A program made the position numbers and the translations under genes. The notes under the pieces are model-generated. The model saw only the letters and a program-made list of their open reading frames with translations. It made no database searches and was not told where the DNA came from. DNA of 64,000 nucleotides from Burkholderia mayonis (GTDB lineage Bacteria > Pseudomonadota > Gammaproteobacteria > Burkholderiales > Burkholderiaceae), in contig NZ_CP013387.1 of NCBI RefSeq assembly GCF_001523745.2, forward strand, positions 1,426,001 to 1,490,000, in the 5' to 3' direction. Each line of letters opens with the position of its first letter. Position 1 is the first letter of the stretch. Below are positions 17,949 to 26,516 of the stretch, in pieces.

Positions 17949-18644
17949 TCACGTCTTGACTGACGATAGCAGGCCGAAATCGCGCAGCTCGCGATACGAC
18001 AGTTCGCGCTTGCGTGCGCCGTATACCCCGCGCCGGCCGTAAATGTGCTCGAGGTCGAAGCGGTCCGACGCGTCGACGACGCGGCTCAGCACCGCGTCAA
18101 ACACGGTTTCGTGCTCGTGCGCGTGGCGCGCGCCCGTCTCGGCGGTTTCACGGCGCGGGAACGGCAGATAGTCGAGTTCGACCAGATACCATGCGGGTCC
18201 GATCTTGTGCGCCTGCGTATGCGCGGACACCGGACGCATCCGCGCGTGCAATTCCTCCGCACGTCGCGCTTCGCGCTCCTTCTCGTGCTGCACGCGCGAC
18301 GCGAGCGCGGCGTTGCGCATCAGCGTGCCGAGCTCCGGATGGACGTAGAACGCACAGTTCGCGTCCTCGAGCGCGACGACGCCGTGCGGCGAGTGAACGC
18401 GAACACGCCCGTGCTTCGACGACGTATGCGTCGCCACGAGATCGGCCGGAACGTCGGGCTGCTCGGGGAAGCGTCGCGCGAGTTCCGCGCGCACCGAAGT
18501 CCATTCGGCGCCGACGCGCGCGGACAGGAACGCCCGCAGCGCCCGCTGACGCGGCGGCTTGCCGGGCGCGCGCCCGCGGGCAACGGGAGGCGTTGCCGGC
18601 TGTGCGGCGGACGTGGTCCGAAAGTTGCGGTTCGCCTTGACCAT
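17949..18644 (-). CDS. Uncharacterised protein, basic N-terminus
   Basis: 231 residues, not recognised. The first 40 residues are basic and Pro/Ala-rich (likely disordered). A middle section contains HTSSKHGRVRVHSPHGVV, and the C-terminal part is charged with aromatic residues (WYLVELDYLPFP). No signal peptide or membrane segment. The start MVKANRNF at 18644 has only a weak ribosome site. It is the last of a leftward series with archease, RtcB and the 86-residue gene, so a role in RNA repair or stress is conceivable but not shown. Confidence 0.7.
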   Translation of the reverse strand: MVKANRNFRTTSAAQPATPPVARGRAPGKPPRQRALRAFLSARVGAEWTSVRAELARRFPEQPDVPADLVATHTSSKHGRVRVHSPHGVVALEDANCAFYVHPELGTLMRNAALASRVQHEKEREARRAEELHARMRPVSAHTQAHKIGPAWYLVELDYLPFPRRETAETGARHAHEHETVFDAVLSRVVDASDRFDLEHIYGRRGVYGARKRELSYRELRDFGLLSSVKT

Positions 18645-18765
18645 GACGATTCGCCTGCCTGTTTCCGACGATGACTGACGTAGTCGCAATCGCAAACGCG
18701 TTCGTGCGGCGCGGGCGCGGTACGCTTGCGTCCATCGCACCCGCGCCGCTTTCGAATGTGCGAAT

Positions 18766-19026
18766 TCACGGGCGCATGTCGTCGCCGTCCGGCTCCTCGC
18801 GCTCCAGCACCTCGAGCACGCGCGCGGTCCGGCCGTGCGGTTCGCGATCGAGGCGGAACTGCAGGCGTTCGTCGGATCTGAACCACGTGTATGCATCGAG
18901 CACCTCGGTACTCGTCGGTTCGATTTCGAGGATCTTCGCGATGACGTCGTCTTCGATCGGCCCGACGATGTCGCGAATTTCGGTCGCAGTGGCGGGGTGC
19001 GATGCGGAATTGAGCTTCATGGACAT
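18766..19026 (-). CDS. Small acidic uncharacterised protein
   Basis: 86 residues, preceded by GGGAGA. The sequence is acidic and soluble, with IVGPIEDDVIAKILEIEPTS in the middle, a pattern seen in small proteins of Burkholderia stress loci. It lies 57 bases downstream of rtcB on the same strand and is probably cotranscribed. No function can be assigned. Confidence 0.72.
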   Translation of the reverse strand: MSMKLNSASHPATATEIRDIVGPIEDDVIAKILEIEPTSTEVLDAYTWFRSDERLQFRLDREPHGRTARVLEVLEREEPDGDDMRP

Positions 19027-19083
19027 GGTTTTTCTCCCGTTCCGGTTGAGGCCGCTCGTTTCGCTCCGGCTCGACGCATCGCG

Positions 19084-20517
19084 TCAACCCTTGATGCAGA
19101 CGATCGGCACGAGCCGCGCGACCTTGCGCGCGAGCCCGGCCTCGGCGGCCGCGTCGACGACCGCGCCGACATCCTTGTACGCGCCCGGCGCCTCTTCGGC
19201 GACGCCGCGGTCCGACGGGCTGCGGATCAGGATGCCGCGGCTCGCGAGCTCGTCGACGAGCGCCCGGCCGCGCCAGCGCCGTGCAGCCGCGAAGCGGCTC
19301 ATGCTGCGGCCCGCGCCGTGGCACGCGGAGCCGAATGCACGTTCGCCGCCCGCCGCGTCCGCGCCGGCCAGGATGTACGACGCTGTTCCCATGCTACCGC
19401 CGATCAGCACCGGCTGGCCGGCGTCGCGCAGCGCGTCGGGCAGCGCCGGATGGCCGGGCCCGAACGCGCGCGTCGCACCCTTGCGATGGACGTAGAGCTG
19501 CCGGCGGCGGCCGTCGATCACGTGCTCTTCGACCTTGCAGGTGTTGTGCGAAACGTCGTAAAGCAGGGTCAGTTGCGCGGCCGGCAGCACCTTCGCGAAC
19601 ACTTCCCGGGTCAGATGCGTGAGGATCTGACGGTTCGCGAGCGCGCAGTTGATCGCCGCGCGCATCGCGCCCAGATAGCGCTCGCCGAGATCCGACAGAA
19701 TCGGCGCGCACGCGAGCTCGCGGTCGGGCAGCGCGATGCCGTAGCTTGTCGCGGCGATCACCATCTCCTTCAGGAATTCGGTGCCGATTTGGTGACCGAG
19801 CCCGCGCGATCCGCAGTGAATCGTCACGACGACTTGCCCGCGCCGCAGTCCGTAGCGCTGCGCGCACGCCGGATCGTATATATCGTCGATTTCCTGCACT
19901 TCGAGATAGTGGTTGCCGGAACCGAGCGTGCCCATCTCGTCGCGCTGGCGCTTCTTCGCGAGCGCCGACACCGCGGACGGCTTCGCGTGCGGCACCATGC
20001 CGCCCTCCTCGATGCGTTCGAGATCGAGCGGCGTCCCGTAGCCCTGCTTGACGGCCCACGCGGCGCCGCCCGTCAGCATGTCGTCCGTTTTCGCGGCGGA
20101 CAGCCTGAGCCGACCGGTGCTGCCGACGCCCGCCGGGATGTGCGTGAACAGCGCATCGGCGAGCTTTTTTTTCACTGCATCGACGTCCGCGCGCGCAAGC
20201 CCCGTATGCAACGTGCGCACGCCGCACGAGATGTCGAAACCGACCCCGCCCGCCGAGATCACGCCGCCCGCTTGCGCGTCGAACGCCGCGACGCCGCCGA
20301 TCGGGAAGCCGTATCCCCAGTGCGCGTCCGGCATCGCGAACGACGCGGCGACGATGCCCGGCAGCGTCGCGACATTGCAGACCTGCTCGTATACCTTCTG
20401 ATCCATGTCGCCGATCAGCTTGCGGTCTGCATAGAGAATGCCGGGCACGCGCATGCCGCCCGTCGGCGGAATGTGCCATTCGAACTCGCCGTGCTGCTTC
20501 AGCAGAGTCAGGTCCAT
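19084..20517 (-). CDS. rtcB: RtcB RNA-splicing ligase
   Basis: 477 residues. RtcB joins RNA 2',3'-cyclic phosphate or 3'-phosphate ends to 5'-hydroxyl ends using GTP and Mn. Hallmarks are GVGFDISCGVR, GSGNHYLEV, HCGSRGLGHQIG, the DVSHNTCK metal segment and HGAGRSMSR with the guanylated histidine. ATG 20517 was preferred over ATG 20523 because GGAG sits seven bases before it but only one base from the other. Archease lies 13 bases upstream in the same operon, the usual partnership. Confidence 0.95.
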   Translation of the reverse strand: MDLTLLKQHGEFEWHIPPTGGMRVPGILYADRKLIGDMDQKVYEQVCNVATLPGIVAASFAMPDAHWGYGFPIGGVAAFDAQAGGVISAGGVGFDISCGVRTLHTGLARADVDAVKKKLADALFTHIPAGVGSTGRLRLSAAKTDDMLTGGAAWAVKQGYGTPLDLERIEEGGMVPHAKPSAVSALAKKRQRDEMGTLGSGNHYLEVQEIDDIYDPACAQRYGLRRGQVVVTIHCGSRGLGHQIGTEFLKEMVIAATSYGIALPDRELACAPILSDLGERYLGAMRAAINCALANRQILTHLTREVFAKVLPAAQLTLLYDVSHNTCKVEEHVIDGRRRQLYVHRKGATRAFGPGHPALPDALRDAGQPVLIGGSMGTASYILAGADAAGGERAFGSACHGAGRSMSRFAAARRWRGRALVDELASRGILIRSPSDRGVAEEAPGAYKDVGAVVDAAAEAGLARKVARLVPIVCIKG

Positions 20518-20530
20518 CGGCATGCTCCGT

Positions 20531-20950
20531 TCAGACGTCGACGACGCATTCCGCGATCCACGCGCCGTCGTCGAGCCGATCCACGCGCAGCGCGGTGTAG
20601 GTCGCGCCCTTCGGCTCGACGGCCGGACGATGCCGCGCGACGTCAACCGGCTCGCCTGCGATGTGCGCGTGCAGGCCGTCGTCGGCGAGCGTCACGTCGA
20701 AACGGCTGAAGAGCATCTTGCGCACCGCCATTTCGTAGACGATTGCGTTGAGCCAGTCGACGAGCAGCAGCTCGCGGTCGGTCTCCGCGCAGGCGATCTC
20801 GAACGCGCGCAGCGGCCGGACCGACGCGGGGTTCGCGACGATCGCCGTCAGCGCGAGCGCGGCCTGCTCGTAGGCCTGCGCGAGCGTCTCGCCGACGCCG
20901 CGCACGCCGACATCCGCGTCATGCTGGAAATGCTCCCAAAGTGCGGTCAT
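20531..20950 (-). CDS. Archease, RtcB activator
   Basis: 139 residues with the archease N-terminal pattern HDADVGVRGVG and the acidic C-terminus. Archease helps RtcB become guanylated and turn over. The start is preceded by AAGGAG. As first gene of the archease-rtcB unit it probably carries the promoter; an FNR-type box lies about 100 bases upstream. Confidence 0.9.
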   Translation of the reverse strand: MTALWEHFQHDADVGVRGVGETLAQAYEQAALALTAIVANPASVRPLRAFEIACAETDRELLLVDWLNAIVYEMAVRKMLFSRFDVTLADDGLHAHIAGEPVDVARHRPAVEPKGATYTALRVDRLDDGAWIAECVVDV

Positions 20951-21400
20951 TTCGCTTCGCTCCTTGATCGACGCGCCACGCCCGATGTTCGCCGGATCGC
21001 CACATCGATCGCATGCGAAACAAGCCTAGGTGTTGCGCCCGGACGGGCCTTGACCTGCGTCAATCGCCGCACCGTGGCCGCGTTCGGAACCGAACCGTGA
21101 CGACGGGCCGTCGGCCGGGAGGTCGTCTTGCAAACGCGCGAGCCGAATATCGAGATCCTGCTGCCGATCGCGTTCGCGAGCCGGCCTTCGCGTGTCGGCC
21201 GCGCGGTGATGCGGCGGGCCGGCACGTCGTCGATTGCGGTCCGATTCGTCGTCGCGCCGGGCGTGGTGACGCGACGAAGCGTCGGCACTCGCCGTTGGCC
21301 TGCGTTCGGCCGCAGTGCATGCGGTGCGGCGGGGCGTCGATCGACATGGACGTGATTCCTCGGATCGGTTCCGAAACGCCACGGGTCCGGACATGCGCCG
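20951..21400. other. Intergenic region upstream of the archease-rtcB unit
   Basis: About 450 bases with no supported gene; open frames on both strands are composition artefacts. It holds an FNR-type site at 21050-21063 and the end of the P-type ATPase transcript. Confidence 0.55.
21050..21063. promoter_or_regulatory. FNR-type box upstream of archease-rtcB
   Basis: TTGACCTGCGTCAA fits the relaxed pattern TTGAY-N4-RTCAA. It lies about 100 bases upstream of the archease start. Confidence 0.6.
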
Positions 21401-23914
21401 TCAGTGCGCGAGCAGCGGCACGAGGCCGAACAGCGACGCCAACTGCGGAATCGCGAGCAGCGACAGCAGCCCGCACGCGGCGAACGCGAGCACTGCCCAC
21501 AGATACCGGTTGCCCGCGAAAGGCATCTGCGCGCGCGTGCCGCCCGCGAGCGCCCGGACGACGAAGATCAGGCCTACGTTGACCGCGACGAGCGCGACGT
21601 ACGCGCAGGTGCGCGCGAACGTCGGATCGCCGTTGCGCACGAGCAGCAGCGCGTACAGGCCGACGACGCCCGCCGCCGCGAGCGCGCCGGCCACCGCGCC
21701 CTGCATGACGAGCGGCGACGACCACAGCCGCACATGACGCGGCCGCGGCGGCGCGCGCATCGCGTCGGCGCGGGCGGGCTCGTTTTCGAACACGAGCGAG
21801 CATGCCGGATCGATCACGAGCTGCAGCGACACGATGTGCAGCGGCGCGAGCAACGCGGGCCAGCCGAGCAGCGCGGGCACCATCACCGCGGCGATCATCG
21901 GAAGATGGACAGCGACCGTGTAGCCGAGCGCCTGCATCAGATTCGCGTAGATGCGCCGGCCTTGACGGATCGCCGATACGATCGGCGTGAAATCGTCGCG
22001 CAGCAGCACGAGCGCGGCGACCTCGCGCGCGACCTCGGCGCCGTGCAGCCCCATCGCGATGCCGACGTGCGCGGCCTTCAGCGCGGGCGCGTCGTTGACG
22101 CCATCGCCCGTCATCGCGACAACCCGCCCGCCGCGCTCGAGCGCCGCGACGAGGCGCAGCTTCTGGTCCGGCCGCACGCGCGCGAACACGTCGGCATGCT
22201 CGACGACCTCGTCGAGCGCCGCGTCGTTCATCGCGGCGATCTCGTCGCCCGTGACGACCGCATGGACATCGATGCCGACTTCGCCCGCGACCGCACGCGC
22301 AGTCGACGGATAATCGCCTGTGATCATCACGACGCGGATGCCGGCAGAGCGGCAGGTGGCAATGGCGTCGGCCACTTCGGCGCGCACCGGGTCGATCAAT
22401 CCGACGAGGCCGACGAAACGGAAGTCGAAGTCATGCTGCTGCGCGGGCCACTCGCCGCGCGCGTGCGCGGCCCGCGCGACGCCGAGCACGCGCAGCCCGC
22501 GCGCGGCCATCCGCTCGGCCTGCGCGAGCAGCGCGCGCGCCGGCGCATCGTCGAGATGGCACAGCGAAAAGATCGCCTCGGGCGCGCCCTTGCACGCGAC
22601 CGGACAATGATCGAGCCGCGGCGCGCGCCACACGTGCGACATCGCCGGCAGCGCCGGCGTCAGCGCGTATTCCTGGACGAGCGACCAGTCCTCGTGCAGA
22701 TGCTCGGTGCCCGCCAGGCATTGCCGGCCCGCGCGCTGAAACGCGCGCTCCATCGGATCGACGGGCTCGATCTCGCTCGCGAGCACCAGATATTCGAGCA
22801 GTTCGCGAAATGGCTCGCCGATGTCGACCGCATCGTCGCCGAGCGTCCATTGCTCGCCGTTCGCGAACAGCGCGCGCACCGTCATCCGGTTCTGCGTCAG
22901 CGTACCCGTCTTGTCGACGCACAGCACCGACGTCTGCCCAAGCGCTTCGATCGCGCTCATGCGCCGCGTCAGCATCCCTTCGTCGGCAATGCGGCGCGCA
23001 CCGAGTGCCATGAACACGGTCATCACGACCGGAATTTCCTCGGGAAAGATGCCCATCGCAAGCGTGATCCCGGCGAGCACGCCGGGCAGCCATTCGCCCG
23101 AGCGCCAGCGGTAGACGGCGACGAGCACGATGCACAGCGCGAGCGCGACGAGCGCGATCCGGTTCGCCAGCGTTCTCGCGTCGCGCTGCAGCGGCGACGG
23201 CGCGCTCGCAATGCCGGTCAGCGCCTTGCCGATCCGGCCGAGCGCCGTGCGCGGCCCGGTGTCGGTCACGATCATCCGCCCCTGCCCGCGCACGACCATC
23301 GAGCCGAAGTACAGACGGCACGCGGTTCCGTCGGGCATCGGCGCGCCGGGCCGCGCGGCCGCCTTGTCGACTGGCGCCGATTCGCCCGTCAGCAGCGATT
23401 CGTCGACGCTCAGCTCGTGCACGTCGACGAGCCAGCCGTCGGCCGGTACGCGCGCGCCTTCGGCAATCCACAGCAGATCGCCCGGCACGAGCTCGGCCGC
23501 CGAGACGAGCCGGCGCTCGCCGTCGCGCATCACGTCGGCGCGCGGCGCGGACAGCGCGCGAAGCGCGGCGAGCACGCCCGCCGTGCGCTGGCTCTGCACG
23601 ATCGTCAGCACGGCGATCGCGGCGACGAACGCGAGCAACGTCAGCGCGTCCTGCAGCTCGCCGAGCGCGAGATAGACGGCCCCCGCGCCGAGCAGCAGGA
23701 GCAGCATCGGCTCGCGCAGCACGTCGAGCGACGTGCGCCACCAGCCGTGCCGACCGCCCGTATCGATCGCGTTCGGGCCGAAGCGCTCGCGCAGCTCGGC
23801 CGCCTGCGCACTCGACAGGCCGTCTGGCGGCGCGCGCCGCCACGCGTCGCCGGTCGGCTCGGGCGCATCGGGCGCGCCGGCCCGTGCGCGATGCGCGGCC
23901 GGATCCGTGCTCAT
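21401..23914 (-). CDS. Cation-transporting P-type ATPase
   Basis: 837 residues. The phosphorylation motif is CVDKTGTLTQN, the actuator loop LLTGES, the hinge MTGDGVNDAP, and the transmembrane-4 motif PEEIP. The length and the lack of heavy-metal-binding N-terminal domains place it with P2/P3-like calcium, magnesium or proton pumps, not copper or zinc exporters. The ion is not identifiable. Start ATG 23914 follows the signal-peptide gene by 58 bases, so the two probably share a transcript under the FNR-type box at 24567. Confidence 0.9.
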   Translation of the reverse strand: MSTDPAAHRARAGAPDAPEPTGDAWRRAPPDGLSSAQAAELRERFGPNAIDTGGRHGWWRTSLDVLREPMLLLLLGAGAVYLALGELQDALTLLAFVAAIAVLTIVQSQRTAGVLAALRALSAPRADVMRDGERRLVSAAELVPGDLLWIAEGARVPADGWLVDVHELSVDESLLTGESAPVDKAAARPGAPMPDGTACRLYFGSMVVRGQGRMIVTDTGPRTALGRIGKALTGIASAPSPLQRDARTLANRIALVALALCIVLVAVYRWRSGEWLPGVLAGITLAMGIFPEEIPVVMTVFMALGARRIADEGMLTRRMSAIEALGQTSVLCVDKTGTLTQNRMTVRALFANGEQWTLGDDAVDIGEPFRELLEYLVLASEIEPVDPMERAFQRAGRQCLAGTEHLHEDWSLVQEYALTPALPAMSHVWRAPRLDHCPVACKGAPEAIFSLCHLDDAPARALLAQAERMAARGLRVLGVARAAHARGEWPAQQHDFDFRFVGLVGLIDPVRAEVADAIATCRSAGIRVVMITGDYPSTARAVAGEVGIDVHAVVTGDEIAAMNDAALDEVVEHADVFARVRPDQKLRLVAALERGGRVVAMTGDGVNDAPALKAAHVGIAMGLHGAEVAREVAALVLLRDDFTPIVSAIRQGRRIYANLMQALGYTVAVHLPMIAAVMVPALLGWPALLAPLHIVSLQLVIDPACSLVFENEPARADAMRAPPRPRHVRLWSSPLVMQGAVAGALAAAGVVGLYALLLVRNGDPTFARTCAYVALVAVNVGLIFVVRALAGGTRAQMPFAGNRYLWAVLAFAACGLLSLLAIPQLASLFGLVPLLAH

Positions 23915-23972
23915 GCGGACGCGGCCCGGCGCGCGCTTGCAGGCCGGCCCGTCGGCGCCGACCGGGCGCCGC

Positions 23973-24470
23973 TCACGGCTGACGCTTGCCAGGGCACGGG
24001 TCGCATATCTGCATCGCGCCGCGGCGATCAGGTTCGGCCCAGCGGAAATCGACCTGGACGCCGCCGCGCGCGGGCACGCGCACGCTGCGGCGCTGGTCGG
24101 CGCCGCCGTAGTGTGCGTCGATCCGGTACTGCCCCGCCGGCAGCCGCGCATACAGGAACGGGCCTGTCGTGTGGACGATCAGCACGGGCTGAGCCGATGC
24201 CGCACGAATCGTGACGTCGACGTCGGACAGGTATTCGCCGTTGCGCGACACGAACCTGACGCGCAGGTTGTATTTCGGCGCGGCCGCGCGGAACGCGTCG
24301 ACTTCGTCCTGCCCGACACCGCCCGTCAGATAGGCGATGCCGTTTTGCGTGGCGGGTTCGAGCGTTTCGTTCGCGACGGCTGCCGAGCCGAATGCGGCGA
24401 CGGCGGCAACAGTTACGACCGTTGCGACCGTTGCGACGACGCGCATCGATCGATGAACAGCGTTTCGCAT
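23973..24470 (-). CDS. Secreted small protein with carboxypeptidase-regulatory-like fold
   Basis: 165 residues with a clear N-terminal signal peptide, probably cleaved after about residue 33 near SAAVANE. The mature part, with VSRNGEYLSDVDVTI and LPAGQYRIDAHYGG, looks like a single transthyretin/carboxypeptidase-regulatory beta-sandwich. Start has GGAGGA. Role unknown, presumably periplasmic. Confidence 0.8.
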   Translation of the reverse strand: MRNAVHRSMRVVATVATVVTVAAVAAFGSAAVANETLEPATQNGIAYLTGGVGQDEVDAFRAAAPKYNLRVRFVSRNGEYLSDVDVTIRAASAQPVLIVHTTGPFLYARLPAGQYRIDAHYGGADQRRSVRVPARGGVQVDFRWAEPDRRGAMQICDPCPGKRQP

Positions 24471-24566
24471 GGCGGTTCCTCCGTTTGGGCGGCGAAGACG
24501 CACACGTCCGCTCGGCGCGCACTGTTTCGCTGATGCAAAGAATGCGGTTCGCTGGTGATTGACGGG

Positions 24567-24580
24567 TTGATGCAGGTCAA
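24567..24580. promoter_or_regulatory. FNR-type box upstream of the secreted protein/P-type ATPase unit
   Basis: TTGATGCAGGTCAA, one base from the symmetric consensus, lies about 97 bases upstream of the 24470 start. Confidence 0.65.
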
Positions 24581-25291
24581 GGGGGCCGGAAGCGCGGTTG
24601 CGGCGGCGCGACGTGCGGCGGCGCCGGGTTGGCGGGTCGTCCGCCTTCGTCTGCGAGGCTCGCGCGGAGCGGAGCGAGCCGGCAGCGGCGCGCTCGCATC
24701 GCATTCGTTTGGCGTTCGCCGCGTCGTTGAGCTCCCCTGGCCACGCGCGCGAGGTTCGTCTCATTCGCTACATTCGTCGATCGTGACGATAGGCGACTCG
24801 AATGTCCGCAATGGCATGCAAGCCGGCAGCGACGCCAGCCGTCAAGGTGCCGAAACAAATCCTGCGCATGTTGACCGCAGCGTCGATCGGCATTGCCCAT
24901 TGCTCAACGCGTGCGTTCGCAGCCGCCGCGTCGATGGTTCGGATGACGCGCGGCCTCCGAAGCTTCGTGCTTTTCGCCAAGGAAACTGCGTGCTATCAAA
25001 GCAGGATTCGCTGTGAATCGCATGGGCTCCGATGCGCGTTTCGCGGCGAATACGCACAGTATCGGAAAAGAACGGTCGCATCGATTCGGAAGCTGTACCA
25101 CGCACATTGGCGTGCCTGAAATGTGATCGGACATCGAACGATCCCGGTCGCCGTTTCGCGAAGTCCCGCCGATCAGCCGACCAGCAAATCGAGGCGTCCG
25201 TGTGCGTCGCGTTGCTGTCATGCACGAGCGTCTTGCCGCGCTCCGCCCGCCAACAAGCATCACGAACGCGTGTCGAGCACGTGCGGTGCGC

Positions 25292-25325
25292 TCGCGTATC
25301 GCGTATCGCGTATCGCGTATCGCGT
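25292..25325. repeat. Heptanucleotide tandem repeat (TCGCGTA)
   Basis: Four perfect copies of TCGCGTA followed by a partial fifth. The repeat is non-coding and likely length-variable between strains. Confidence 0.85.
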
Positions 25326-25576
25326 TCGACGCTGCCGCCGCATGGCCGATCGCTTGCGCAGTTGCGACGGCCTTCGTGACGCCGTGACGCCGGCCCGCCG
25401 ATTACGCGAGCCGGCTTCGCGCAGCGGCATCGGCCACGCGGCACGGGCGCCATCCGCCCAATGCGCGCGTCGTCACTGGCCGTTCGCGGCGAGTGCGCGC
25501 GTCGCACAAGCGACATGCGACGCCCGACGCGCTTCCGCCACCGACTACGAATCGTCAAGAGGAGATCAAACGAACA

Positions 25577-26386
25577 ATGTCCAAATATGTATTGGGCCAT
25601 TCCCCGATAGAGCTTCGCCGACTGGACTTCCAGTCGGAGATGCTGAAGCCGATCACGCGGCGCCTGCTCGAATCCACGCACCTCCGGTCTTCGATGCGCG
25701 TGCTCGACATCGGCTGCGGGACGGGCGGCGTCAGCATGCTGGCGGCCGAGATGGTCGGCCCGGCCGGCGCCGTCGTCGCGATCGACCAGAGCGACATCGC
25801 GATCGACGCAGCGATCGCCAACGCGGAGCGCGCGCGTCTGCACAACGTTCGCTTCCGCGCATGCGGTCTCGATCAGGTCGAGGGCGCGCACAGCTTCGAC
25901 GTCGTGGTCGCCCGGTGCGTGCTGATGCATCAGCTTCACGTCGCGGAGTTCATCCGCCACGCGGCGCGCTTCGTGAAGCCAGGCGGATTCGTCGCGTTCC
26001 ACGAGCCCGACTTCTTCCGCAAGCCGATATCGATGCCGCCCATCAACCTGTGGGACTCGGTTGCGATGGAGATTCTCGATCGCTGCAAGCGGATGTTCCC
26101 GTCATTCGACGTCGCGCACCGGATGGTCAAACTGTTCGCGACCGCGGGGCTGCCGCTGCCGAAGATGTCGTATGAGATTCCGGTCGACGGCGGAACGGCC
26201 ACGAAGCTCAGTTCATGGCATGCGGAAATCCTGCGGGCGCTGTCCACCGATCCCGAATGGACGCTGCTCGGCAACGGCAAGCGAATCGAGTTCGACCGGC
26301 TGAGCGGGGACCTGCAGTGCGAAATCTACGAATCCCGCGCTCAGGTCGAATCCTTCGGGCAGATGTGCGCGTGGGCGCAACTGTAG
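25577..26386 (+). CDS. Class I SAM-dependent methyltransferase
   Basis: 269 residues. Motif I is VLDIGCGTGGVSML near residue 45, followed by an acidic motif II (VVAIDQSD). It is a UbiE/Menaquinone-type small-molecule methyltransferase by fold. AGGAG lies 12 bases before ATG 25577. It is a monocistronic gene convergent with the thiaminase operon, separated by a strong hairpin; substrate unknown. Confidence 0.85.
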   Translation: MSKYVLGHSPIELRRLDFQSEMLKPITRRLLESTHLRSSMRVLDIGCGTGGVSMLAAEMVGPAGAVVAIDQSDIAIDAAIANAERARLHNVRFRACGLDQVEGAHSFDVVVARCVLMHQLHVAEFIRHAARFVKPGGFVAFHEPDFFRKPISMPPINLWDSVAMEILDRCKRMFPSFDVAHRMVKLFATAGLPLPKMSYEIPVDGGTATKLSSWHAEILRALSTDPEWTLLGNGKRIEFDRLSGDLQCEIYESRAQVESFGQMCAWAQL

Positions 26387-26423
26387 ACGCGCGCGCCGGC
26401 AAAAGGCCGGCGCTGCGCGCGTC
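26386..26423. terminator. Strong GC-rich hairpin between convergent genes
   Basis: Inverted repeats around the loop AAAAG form a long GC stem (GCCGGC core plus flanking GACGCGCG/GCGCGCGTC with a small bulge). No T-run follows, as is common in this GC range. It probably ends the methyltransferase transcript and may also serve the opposing one. Confidence 0.5.
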
Positions 26424-26516
26424 GGGCGTCCGGCCCGCCGTTTCGGCCTGGCCGGACGCCGCCCGTCACGGCTTCGCGCGGCCGGCGCGATCGGTGCGGG
26501 TCGCGAGCACACTCGG

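Larger units (their letters stand above)
24471..25576. other. 1.1-kb intergenic region without a supported gene
   Basis: No frame here has a credible ribosome site together with a recognisable protein. The region contains an FNR-type box close to the left end and a heptanucleotide tandem repeat at 25292-25325. Its right end carries the ribosome site of the methyltransferase gene. Confidence 0.55.

Noticed and set aside
25292..25325. Tandem repeat as a CRISPR array
   Set aside because: Seven-base units without spacers and no cas genes.
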